Of a DNA stretch of 64,000 nt, positions 42,203-49,846 are shown piece after piece. A program made the position numbers and the translations under genes. The stretch is from PCPOR2b sp965220385 (GTDB lineage Bacteria; Poribacteria; WGA-4E; PCPOR2b). The DNA lies in the NCBI GenBank assembly GCA_965220385.1, contig OZ244825.1:2170001-2234000 (forward strand), read 5' to 3'. The notes beneath the pieces are model-generated. The model searched no databases and was not told the DNA's origin. It saw only the letters and a list, made by a program, of their open reading frames with translations. The first letter of the stretch is position 1. Each line of letters opens with the position of its first letter.

Positions 42203-43762
42203 ATGAAAAAACAACAAGAATCAACTGGGAAACGGGAAAATATTTCACGTCTTACGTTTCACGTTTCACGTTTCACGTTTTACGCGCTATCTGCCCTTCT
42301 GTTGATCTGTGCGCTTCCATCTGCCGATGCCCAGAAAATCAGTGTTGGGTCTAAACGATTCACAGAATCTTACGTCTTGGGTGAGATAGCAAAGAAACTG
42401 CTGGAAGACGCGGGATACCGTGTGGAACACAAACAGGGGATGGGCGGCACCATTATCGTGTGGGACGCATTGAAGAGTGGCGACATCGCGATGTATCCCG
42501 ACTACACCGGCACCATCCAAGAGACAATTCTGAAATCAGCGACCCCAATGACAGCAGATCAGATGCGGAGTGCGCTCGCCGAATACGGGATTGGCATGGC
42601 AGGTGAGTTGGGTTTCAATAACACCTATGCACTCGCCATGCGCCGAACGGATGCGGAGGCTCGGAATATCCGTAAAATTTCCGATTTACGAGACCATCCG
42701 GATCTCAATGTTGGGTTGACACACGAGTTTCTGGATCGCAAGGACGGTTGGGAACCGCTAAGTCACCATTACGGGTTACAGATCAAGCCGCGTGGGTTGG
42801 AACACGCTCTGGCGTATGTCGCTCTGAACAACGGCGAGATCGACCTCATGGACGCCTACTCCACCGATGCCAAACTCGCTGAGTACGATCTAACCGTGCT
42901 GGAAGATGACCTGCAATTTTTTCCCAAGTATCACGCCGTCTTTCTGTACCGACTGGATACCGATCAAGCCGCGATCGACGCGATTCGTAGACTGGACGGG
43001 AAGATCGATGAAGGACTGATGACGCGGTTGAACGCGGAAGCCGAACGTACAAACGACTTCACAGCCGCCGCCTCGCTGTACTTCAGTGAAGTGGAACACA
43101 GAGCGGTAGAAGTTGCCTCGGAGTCCTTTCTGTCCAAACTCGCACGGTGGACGGGAAGACATCTGATGCTCGTGGGTATCTCCATGGTAATTGCGATCTT
43201 GGTCAGCATTCCGCTCGGTATACGTGCCAGCCGCCCCGGACTGCTCAGCCAAATCATCATAGGTGTGCCGGGGATCATGCAAACCGTTCCGTCACTGGCA
43301 TTGCTCGCGCTACTTGTTCCGGTACCGATGCTCGGTATAAGTCCGACAACAGCGATTGTAGCACTTTTCCTCTACAGCCTTTTGCCGATCGTTCGGAACA
43401 CCGCCACCGGGCTTCAGAACATCCCGACACCCTTGAGGGAATCTGCGACAGCGCTTGGTCTTGAACCGTTTGCCCAACTTACAAAAGTGTACCTGCCGAT
43501 GGCGTCGCGGACGATTCTTGCGGGTATCAAGACAAGTGCCATCATCAACGTTGGAACCGCTACCCTTGCTGCACTCATCGGAGCGGGTGGACTTGGCGAA
43601 CCGATTATCAGTGGACTCGCCCTCAATGATGCAGAGGTCATCCTGCAAGGTGCTATTCCGGCAGCGTTGTTGGCAATATTAGTTCAGGTCTGCTTTGACG
43701 CTTTGGACCGCCTGCTTATTCCGAGAGGCTTGCGTCTGGAGGAGGCTTCAGCAGGTGAGTGA
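42203..43762 (+). CDS. Fused periplasmic binding domain + permease of a quaternary-amine ABC importer
   Basis: 519 aa. After a basic N-terminus and a hydrophobic signal helix (about 24-43) comes an OpuAC/ProX-like binding domain (44-280: SVGSKRFTESYVLGEIAKKLLEDAG, then DIAMYPDYTGTIQE). Then comes an OpuAB-type membrane domain (about 295-510) with EAA-like loop RESATALGLEPFAQLTKVYLPMA and five or six helices. The order binding domain first, membrane second is the reverse of the permease-first order I recall for the EgtU ergothioneine importer. Because it follows egtB, egtD and the ATPase, import of ergothioneine, hercynine or a betaine is inferred. Its first 30 codons overlap a TTTCACG-type tandem repeat. 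Confidence 0.82.
   Translation: MKKQQESTGKRENISRLTFHVSRFTFYALSALLLICALPSADAQKISVGSKRFTESYVLGEIAKKLLEDAGYRVEHKQGMGGTIIVWDALKSGDIAMYPDYTGTIQETILKSATPMTADQMRSALAEYGIGMAGELGFNNTYALAMRRTDAEARNIRKISDLRDHPDLNVGLTHEFLDRKDGWEPLSHHYGLQIKPRGLEHALAYVALNNGEIDLMDAYSTDAKLAEYDLTVLEDDLQFFPKYHAVFLYRLDTDQAAIDAIRRLDGKIDEGLMTRLNAEAERTNDFTAAASLYFSEVEHRAVEVASESFLSKLARWTGRHLMLVGISMVIAILVSIPLGIRASRPGLLSQIIIGVPGIMQTVPSLALLALLVPVPMLGISPTTAIVALFLYSLLPIVRNTATGLQNIPTPLRESATALGLEPFAQLTKVYLPMASRTILAGIKTSAIINVGTATLAALIGAGGLGEPIISGLALNDAEVILQGAIPAALLAILVQVCFDALDRLLIPRGLRLEEASAGE
42244..42284. repeat. TTTCACG tandem repeat inside a coding sequence
   Basis: Tandem 7-8-bp units (TTTCACGTCTTACGTTTCACG and more, over about 40 bases) inside the signal-peptide region of the fused transporter. 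The same motif, in either sense, is at 2956-2968, 4239-4264 and 5450-5472, so it is a dispersed short repeat that here falls within a gene. Confidence 0.55.
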
Positions 43763-43812
43763 GTTGAATTTTATTCTTGTATAAACATAAGAAAAGCACA
43801 TCGGAGACAAAA

Positions 43813-44331
43813 ATGGATTGGGAAATCAAGAAGAGAGGTCGGGTAACCTATTACCGAAAGAAAACAAACGAGGTTTTTTCGGATCTGGTTGTTGAAACGC
43901 TTGACAACGGCGATCTCAAAATCCGCTTCGTCGGTATGACCGGCGCAATAGCCGCAACCAACGAATTAGGGTTGGACGGGATAGCACGTATGGATCCAGC
44001 AAAGGAGATACCACGTATCTTCGATACATGGGAGATGTACGTCCGTGAAGCGGGGATCTGCAATTCTTTGGCGGAACTCGATTTCTTGGAGGTCCATTCC
44101 TTTGGTGCTGCACCCAAAGAACCGCATCCATTGGTAGAACCGGACGGCTACGCGAAGGCAAAGGAACGTATCCGCCAAGCCTATGCGCAGGCTTACGCTA
44201 CTTACTGGAAGGAGAAAATGCCGGAGAACGGGCTGCCTGTACGGTTCACAGTCTATCTGGACGAACTACCGGATTCAGACGCCAGTTACGAGTTTGGGGC
44301 TGTGGCGCTCTATCAGAAATCAGCAACGTAA
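43813..44331 (+). CDS. Hypothetical protein, possibly part of the ergothioneine/transporter operon
   Basis: 172 aa, no signal or membrane segment. The first part is basic (MDWEIKKRGRVTYYRKKTNEVFSDL). Then comes a beta-strand pattern (VETLDNGDLKIRFVGMTGAI) and a long helical second half rich in K, R and A (YAKAKERIRQAYAQAYATYWKEK). I do not recognise a family. The ATG at 43813 has CGGAGAC upstream; an earlier TTG (43777) is possible but weak. It stands 50 bases after the transporter gene on the same strand, so it may belong to the same transcript. Neighbour function gives the only hint. Confidence 0.55.
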   Translation: MDWEIKKRGRVTYYRKKTNEVFSDLVVETLDNGDLKIRFVGMTGAIAATNELGLDGIARMDPAKEIPRIFDTWEMYVREAGICNSLAELDFLEVHSFGAAPKEPHPLVEPDGYAKAKERIRQAYAQAYATYWKEKMPENGLPVRFTVYLDELPDSDASYEFGAVALYQKSAT

Positions 44332-44540
44332 CTTGTGTAGGACTCACGCATTTCAGAGCGGGCAAGATACTCTGCCTACAGACTAACCCATTTTAGCATA
44401 GGTAGTGCGGGGCAAGTTGCTCTGAATCCCGCCTGTCCCGATTCATCGGGGATTTATCGGGGATGCCCCGCCTACGGCTGATTGCGTAAGTCCTGTTTAC
44501 CAACCTACTCGCCGGAAGTTACATCTTGGAAAGCAGTGTC
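44332..44540. repeat. Palindromic GGGGCAAG repeat unit
   Basis: GTAGTGCGGGGCAAGTTGCT (44402-44421) and later GGGGATGCCCCGCCTAC (about 44459-44475) are inverted partners, with CCCGATTCATCGGGGATTTATCGGGG between. It is the mate family of the element at 38658. GCGTAAGTCCT follows at 44486. Confidence 0.55.
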
Positions 44541-45383
44541 TCAAAACCGTTTCTGAAATACCAATCGACTCTCAATGCTATCGGGAGAAACGCTTGTTTG
44601 CAGGTCCAATCCCAAAGAGTTCTGTTTTCTGTTATAGCTTTTCGCAGCGATGCGGGCATCGATTGCACTGACAACATGGTTCAGAATTGCTATACCCAGA
44701 AAGGTCTTCGCCGCTTGAAACTTGTCGTTGGCCTCCATCCGTAGTTCATAAGCTACCTTCCGTTGTGGCGAATCATGTGTCTTTCGGTTCTCGTCTTTGA
44801 AGGCTTTTCGATCTTCCCAATACCACTTGCCAACCCTTTCAAGCGGTTCGCCGTTGTTATCCGTATAGACATTGTGCCAGTTATCATACAGCGTCGCGTG
44901 TTCAAAATCTTCGATGGGATCCCAATCATCGAACTTTGTAGGTCCCTCGAAAATAACGTGGTTTCTCACATGCTCGCTATAGTCTTCTCGAAGGTCCTGT
45001 GCGCTGCTGCGTGTAATGAAATAGGCGGCAAGCAACCCCGCCTCCGCCGCAATCTGAAGATAACCGCGCTTGGCACCGATATAGAGTTGACCCGAACCGG
45101 GAACAAGTGCCGAGTACAGAAACGCTTTTGTCGGTGATTTCATCGGTTCTATATTCAGAGCGCCTTGGTGCTCTTCGATAGAGAGGCTTCCGCCCGGTTT
45201 GGTCGGCAATGTCTGTGCGCCCAGCGCAGAAGTGAGTCGAAATGATGGACCTCGATAATTTTCGGAGGGTGGTAAGGCTTGGGAGGCGGGTTTGACCGTG
45301 GACTCCTTTGACGCCATTCCCATCTGCGTAAAAATCTCGATACTGAAAAGTGATACAAGCAAAATCCAGCAAATATATTTCAT
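44541..45383 (-). CDS. Signal-peptide protein with DUF5683-like membrane segment
   Basis: 280 aa. A signal peptide (1-22, ICWILLVSLFSIEIFTQ) is followed by an acidic-proline linker. Then a hydrophobic patch at about 88-125 has KAFLYSALVPGSGQLYIGAKRGYLQIAAEAGLLAAYF. The P-G-x-G-Q-x-Y/G pattern is that of DUF5683-type proteins linked to outer-membrane/cell-surface systems. The second half (130-235) is an acidic aromatic-rich domain (DNWHNVYTDNNGEP...). The end has a second hydrophobic helix (IAILNHVVSAIDAR). Function is unknown. It is 68 bases from the PorV-like gene and probably in the same transcript. Confidence 0.65.
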   Translation of the reverse strand: MKYICWILLVSLFSIEIFTQMGMASKESTVKPASQALPPSENYRGPSFRLTSALGAQTLPTKPGGSLSIEEHQGALNIEPMKSPTKAFLYSALVPGSGQLYIGAKRGYLQIAAEAGLLAAYFITRSSAQDLREDYSEHVRNHVIFEGPTKFDDWDPIEDFEHATLYDNWHNVYTDNNGEPLERVGKWYWEDRKAFKDENRKTHDSPQRKVAYELRMEANDKFQAAKTFLGIAILNHVVSAIDARIAAKSYNRKQNSLGLDLQTSVSPDSIESRLVFQKRF

Positions 45384-45451
45384 TCTTTTTCTTTCTCAAG
45401 TTGGTTACAGATTCTATCTACCCCGGGCTAAAGGGATAATTTCGGACATGC

Positions 45452-46594
45452 TTAGAACTGTAGGATAAGCGCAAAGACATTTAGACGCTGCTGTTCCGGA
45501 CCACCGCCGGGAAGCTGCGCGAAGTCTATCTGATAGTTAAGCAATCGAACCCCCAACCCGTAAGTCAGGTGATCAGTAAAGTTAAGAAGATCAATGCCGG
45601 GCTCTTCCTTGTAACCAACACGGAGTGCCAAGAAACTTCCCAACCAATATTCGAGGCCAACACTCTTTTGTAAATGCCTCCATTCAAAAGCGTTTACACC
45701 AACCCCCCGATCCGAGAGCAATCCGTTGCGCGTGAACTCAGGCTTCAATTCCTGACCTTCTGCTTCTCTCTGTTCGTTTTCCTCTTTAATAGTTTCATTG
45801 AGTCGGATTAGATCAGCTTCTAATTGGTCTTCATCTTCTCGCAATTTATGGATAGATGCAGTCAAATCACCAATGAATCTCAACTGATGGTTTCCTTGAT
45901 TGTAGAGGGTTACCGCTGTTCCAAATCTGAACATCCGTGGAAGAGGATCGCTTTGGTTTTCATCTATAAAATGTATCCGCGTTCCCCAGTTCTGGATAGC
46001 AGCGCCGACCTGAATCGGCATCGGTGTCGAGGGTATGTCGTATTGCATTCCCAAATCTATGGCGTACGCGCGCGCGCCTTCCTCCCCTAATTTCAGAGAG
46101 ATCACTTTGCCGCTAATCCCGCCCAACAGTCCTTGCGCCAATTTATCCGCATAAGAGGCCGTCCACACCCAGTTCGTTCCGAGATTCTCCGTCCGTATCG
46201 GTTCCGGAGAATCAATTGTCACATCAATTTCTCCCTGTCCTTCGAGCTGAAGCATAGTACCGAGCGTTCCAGCATCACCTAACGGCATAGCACCGGCGAA
46301 AAAAGCGTAATACAATCCCTCTCCTGCCTCTCCGAAAAGCTGGGTCCGGTCTACATACGAAAGCGCAGCTTGCCGCCTTTCCATAATCCCCAGCCCACTT
46401 GGATTCCATAAAGCCGCTGTAACATCGTTATTAATCGCTGAGAACGCATCGCCGAGCGCGGCAGCCCGTGTGCCACCCCCGAGATCGAGGATTTTTGCAG
46501 CCGTTGTCCCCGGTCCCGCGGAGACGGGAAGCACGACAAAAAGTGTCAGGAATAATAGCAAAATAGTTGTAGATAAAATATCTACCTGTTTCAT
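45452..46594 (-). CDS. PorV/PorQ-family outer-membrane protein
   Basis: 380 aa. A signal peptide (1-27, LLLFLTLFVVLPVSAGPG) is followed by the family's N-terminal GGGTRAAALGDAFSAINNDVTAALWNPSGL-type region (about 38-68). It has beta-strand-rich sequence and a C-terminal segment typical of the group (YGLGVRLLNYQIDFAQL, VFALILQF). An outer-membrane barrel is inferred. A charged coiled-coil-like insertion lies at about 262-290 (EDEDQLEADLIRLNETIKEENEQREA). It shares the family with the protein at 3082-4149 but the two are not close copies. It is upstream of, and co-oriented with, the DUF5683-like gene. Confidence 0.8.
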   Translation of the reverse strand: MKQVDILSTTILLLFLTLFVVLPVSAGPGTTAAKILDLGGGTRAAALGDAFSAINNDVTAALWNPSGLGIMERRQAALSYVDRTQLFGEAGEGLYYAFFAGAMPLGDAGTLGTMLQLEGQGEIDVTIDSPEPIRTENLGTNWVWTASYADKLAQGLLGGISGKVISLKLGEEGARAYAIDLGMQYDIPSTPMPIQVGAAIQNWGTRIHFIDENQSDPLPRMFRFGTAVTLYNQGNHQLRFIGDLTASIHKLREDEDQLEADLIRLNETIKEENEQREAEGQELKPEFTRNGLLSDRGVGVNAFEWRHLQKSVGLEYWLGSFLALRVGYKEEPGIDLLNFTDHLTYGLGVRLLNYQIDFAQLPGGGPEQQRLNVFALILQF

Positions 46595-46709
46595 TCTTAG
46601 AATCTCCTGAATATCGTTATCTTAAAAAATGTGTGTTCAAACTACCACCTACAACCACTCCAAACGGAAAACGGGTTGAATAGGTTTACGGCGAGGAGGA
46701 TTTCCGTTC

Positions 46710-47114
46710 CTATTCTTCCTCCTCCTCAACGAAGTCGAGTGCGGCTGAATTCATGCAATAGCGAAGACCCGTTGGCGCAGGACCATCGTTAAAGACATGG
46801 CCAAGGTGTGCATCGCATCTTTCACACATAGCCTCTGTCCGAATCATGCCGTAACTGGTATCGGTCTCTGTTTCAATGTTGTCCTCTGAAATCGGTGCCC
46901 AAAAACTGGGCCAACCGGTGCCAGAATCAAACTTCGTTTCTGAACTGAACAAATCCGTGCCACAGCAGACACATCGATATATTCCCTTTCCTTTGGCATT
47001 GTTGTATTTTCCGGTGAAGGCGCGTTCTGTGCCTTTTTGCCGGGTCACATAATACTGCTCTGGGTTCAGTTGTTCCTGCCATTCCGCATCTGTCTTTCTT
47101 ATTTTATCAGACAT
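46710..47114 (-). CDS. msrB: Peptide methionine (R)-S-oxide reductase MsrB
   Basis: 134 aa. Repairs oxidised methionine (R epimer) in proteins. The zinc site has C48-x2-C51 and C97-x2-C100; the catalytic cysteine is C120 in RYCMNSAALDF. FDSGTGWPSFW and HLGHVFNDGP are family signatures. The acidic tail VEEEEE is unusual. The resolving cysteine common in thioredoxin-linked members is not obvious. The ATG at 47114 is supported by AAAGGAAT upstream; a longer frame to 47144 exists without support. It is a single-domain MsrB, with no MsrA near. A Rieske protein gene lies 57 bases upstream on the same strand. Confidence 0.93.
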   Translation of the reverse strand: MSDKIRKTDAEWQEQLNPEQYYVTRQKGTERAFTGKYNNAKGKGIYRCVCCGTDLFSSETKFDSGTGWPSFWAPISEDNIETETDTSYGMIRTEAMCERCDAHLGHVFNDGPAPTGLRYCMNSAALDFVEEEEE

Positions 47115-47170
47115 GTATATTCCTTTCTGGTGCTCCCACCTCATTTGAAGCAGGTCAATCCGCTACAAAC

Positions 47171-47527
47171 CTAATCCAGATGTAAAATTATCTCATCACC
47201 GTCCACTGTAACCGGGTAGGTTTTGACACGCATGCGCGAATCGTAGAGCCCCGTTCCTGTCTTGATGTCAAATTCCCATTGATGCCAAGAACACTTGATA
47301 ATCTCGCCCTCACGTTCAAAATCGACATGATAGGTTTCGTCGGAAATGACATGAGGTCGGAGCCGTCCTTGGCAGAGGGGACCGCCTTTGTGGGGACACA
47401 TATTCCTGAGTGCGTAAAACGTTCCAGCAACGTTAAACACACCAATCCCGCCCTTGCCACCCACCTCTACAATTTTCCGTTCGCCGGGTGGCAACTCATC
47501 AACTTTTCCAACTACATAACGCCGCAT
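47171..47527 (-). CDS. Rieske [2Fe-2S] ferredoxin-type protein
   Basis: 118 aa. The Rieske cluster ligands are C44-P-H46 (MCPHKGGPL) and C79-S-W-H82 (CSWHQWEF), which place it with dioxygenase-type Rieske ferredoxins and nitrite reductase small subunits rather than the cytochrome bc1 subunit, since no disulfide cysteines are present. It would pass electrons to an oxygenase or a reductase. None is adjacent, but Fe-dependent PhyH oxygenases are abundant in the window. No membrane segment. It is followed closely by the HEPN/ATPase pair on the same strand. Confidence 0.85.
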   Translation of the reverse strand: MRRYVVGKVDELPPGERKIVEVGGKGGIGVFNVAGTFYALRNMCPHKGGPLCQGRLRPHVISDETYHVDFEREGEIIKCSWHQWEFDIKTGTGLYDSRMRVKTYPVTVDGDEIILHLD

Positions 47528-47534
47528 CGTAAAC

Positions 47535-49196
47535 CTACCTCTTCATTATATCAGAAAGCTGTTCCAACTCAAACAGTGATCCACGCCGCAAGATGCCTAA
47601 TAATCGTTTTGAAGTATTGCCGATCGTCGGCTTGATAGTAGTTCCCGTCTCCCTAAAAACAATATGTCCTTTCTGAAAATCTAGGGTTTTTATCCGCAAT
47701 TTAAACCTTTCTGACGAAAATTGACTCAGATCGAGCATGTATACTTCATATCGGCGCCCTGCTTTCCGCACATCAGACAGGCTTGCACGGACCAAATGAA
47801 TAAGTCGCCCATCCATTAATTCTTTGATGATACTATATTCTTCAGGATGGTCTTCCCTGTCACGAAAATCAATCCGAAAAAAGGTGCAATTTTTTTCCTC
47901 ACAAAATGACCGAATTTGCTGGAGACCTTTAATTCTATTTGATGTGTCTTCAATTGAAGCAGCATCTTCCTCTAATTCTGCAATTTTTACTTTTGCTGCC
48001 TCATCTGCGGCTTGCCCCACATCTTGGACGCCAACACGTCGGGCCTTTTCTCTTGCTCGTGCTTGACCTATCGCGTCAGCACTTAGAGAAAGATAATCAC
48101 GTGGAACTGCTCCAGATGCGAGAACTAGGCGGTCAAGTGCTGTCGGAGATAAGATACTTGACAAAGATGAAACTCCAACATGTTCAGCGTAACTCAAGAA
48201 GACTTTCTCAAGAAAGGTCTTCGCTCGTGAAGGTTCCTCCAATGTTACATCCAAATCAATGTGATCGGCGTCATGACCGGTTTGTAGACCGAGGGGAGGT
48301 TTTGCTTGAAACCAGCGTGTGAGATGTCTAATTCCCGTGACTTTGAGCCACGCATCAGAATCGCGTACCGCACCATGGACTAAATCTAGAAGTTTAGGTT
48401 GTTCAGCGCTCGGTAAATAGTGAAGATCATCAAGAAAAATATAGAATCGAGTCGCGCTTGTATCAGTAAATCGGCGAATCACGTGTTGCATATTAGGTAC
48501 AAGTCTGCTTATTTCACCGGTAGAGATTTCTTCCTTTGCGAGCAGCTTATCAGTATCATCTCGTAATCTTGATATTAGGTTGAGGAGGTGGGGCATTCTT
48601 TCCCTGTTTGAATAGAATACTTGCATCCGGTCACACACATTAGAAGAAATCCATGCAAGTATTCTGTTTATGGGCTCACCACGATGTGTTTGAATATTGA
48701 TCCAAGCAGATAGGTAACCTTGATTCTCAACGCGTTCTTTCGCTTCAACCATCAGAGCTGTTTTTCCCGCACCTCGTCTGCCAAAAATAAGATGATGCCG
48801 AGGAGTGATAGCCGCCAATATATTCTGGGCTGTATCAGGAAAATAAGCTAAACTTGGTTGGGTTTCCGATGTTCGTGCTCGAGTAGTTAGCAGGTTAGCA
48901 AGCTCTGTAGCTTTCGGATTCTGGACTCCATCCTTAAGACGCGCCATCACTTCCTTTTCTTCTCGTTCAACCTTACGTACCACCACAAAACCATCAAACC
49001 CTTGTTGGGCAAGCTCAGTATCAAGAGAATTACCGAACTTCGCAGCCGTGTCGAAATTATCTTCAGTAACATACACAACGAAGATGCTTTCTTCAGGATA
49101 GTCCCGTCTTTCGATCGACTGTAGTTGAATGCCAACTTCAGAAAATCGGTTTTTAATGGAAGTCTCTGTATTCATCGGAAGTTGTAATTGGGTCAT
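47535..49196 (-). CDS. ORC/CDC6-like AAA ATPase of a HEPN-ATPase pair
   Basis: 553 aa. The P-loop is GRRGAGKT (139-146, K145) and Walker B is FYIFLDDLH (D256-D257), set in a CDC6/ORC-like or STAND-type ATPase core (about 125-400). The first 110 residues form a separate alpha/beta domain (YPEESIFVVYVTEDNFDTAAKF, then a basic helical tract). The last 150 hold a strongly acidic and basic helical stretch (KIAELEEDAASIEDTSNRIKGL) and a beta-rich tail. Function is unknown. The ATGA overlap with the upstream HEPN-like gene shows coupled translation. Such coupled ATPase plus HEPN-type pairs are often conflict or defence systems, but I do not recognise this one. Confidence 0.72.
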   Translation of the reverse strand: MTQLQLPMNTETSIKNRFSEVGIQLQSIERRDYPEESIFVVYVTEDNFDTAAKFGNSLDTELAQQGFDGFVVVRKVEREEKEVMARLKDGVQNPKATELANLLTTRARTSETQPSLAYFPDTAQNILAAITPRHHLIFGRRGAGKTALMVEAKERVENQGYLSAWINIQTHRGEPINRILAWISSNVCDRMQVFYSNRERMPHLLNLISRLRDDTDKLLAKEEISTGEISRLVPNMQHVIRRFTDTSATRFYIFLDDLHYLPSAEQPKLLDLVHGAVRDSDAWLKVTGIRHLTRWFQAKPPLGLQTGHDADHIDLDVTLEEPSRAKTFLEKVFLSYAEHVGVSSLSSILSPTALDRLVLASGAVPRDYLSLSADAIGQARAREKARRVGVQDVGQAADEAAKVKIAELEEDAASIEDTSNRIKGLQQIRSFCEEKNCTFFRIDFRDREDHPEEYSIIKELMDGRLIHLVRASLSDVRKAGRRYEVYMLDLSQFSSERFKLRIKTLDFQKGHIVFRETGTTIKPTIGNTSKRLLGILRRGSLFELEQLSDIMKR

Positions 49197-49717
49197 CGTA
49201 TGGCCCCCTTCTTTTGTAGGTAAGCACGAGTTGTGGCCACGAATAAATCTGCGTCTTTCTTGAGATCAAGAGCATCTTGCTTCCACGCTGTGTTCGATTT
49301 TGGATATGGATTATAATCTGCACGATTCCTAAGTTCACGGGCATTTTTTAAGATGTTCTGCCAATTGAAATCGAAGGAAGAATCATTTAGTACATATTTC
49401 AGCAGGGTGCTGTGCTGCTCATAATCATCACCCTGATGACTAACGAACACACATGCTCGCATTGCGTGATACATCGAATAATAGTATCGACTTATGGCAC
49501 TTCGATAGAGGGGAGGTTTAGATTTTAGCAACTTATTTGCGTCATATCGATGGTTATAGGCAAAGTACCATCGATCCGCTGCAGCTCTGTTTACTAAGTC
49601 GGGTATCGCTTGTCCAGAATCATTCTGGATAGATACCCCTTCTTTCCAATAATTTATCTCTTCGTTAGTAGCCTTCGCTAGGCGATTCAGTCGCTTATTA
49701 GGAAGGACTTTTGGCAT
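49193..49717 (-). CDS. HEPN-domain-like protein, partner of the ATPase
   Basis: 174 aa, all helical in character. Its central YRSAISRYYYSMYHAMRACVFVSH (about 71-94) and the motif RNRADYNPYP (130-139) are characteristic of a HEPN-type domain that pairs with a nucleotidyltransferase or ATPase. The classical RNase motif is R-x4-6-H; here the segment is R-N-R-A-D-Y, with no His in place, so catalytic RNase activity is uncertain. The N-terminus (PKVLPNKRLNRLAKATNEEI) is basic. It ends on the ATGA that begins the ATPase gene. Alternative: a helper or antitoxin subunit. Confidence 0.6.
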   Translation of the reverse strand: MPKVLPNKRLNRLAKATNEEINYWKEGVSIQNDSGQAIPDLVNRAAADRWYFAYNHRYDANKLLKSKPPLYRSAISRYYYSMYHAMRACVFVSHQGDDYEQHSTLLKYVLNDSSFDFNWQNILKNARELRNRADYNPYPKSNTAWKQDALDLKKDADLFVATTRAYLQKKGAIR

Positions 49718-49846
49718 AGGTCAACCTCGTCTGTCAAAGAATAACTCACGCCAGTTTAAGAAAGTCGTTTTATGCTTGAAAGCATTGACACAACCCTTCA
49801 GAGACGCATAACAGTCGTTTCATCAAAACGAGCCGTTTATCACATA

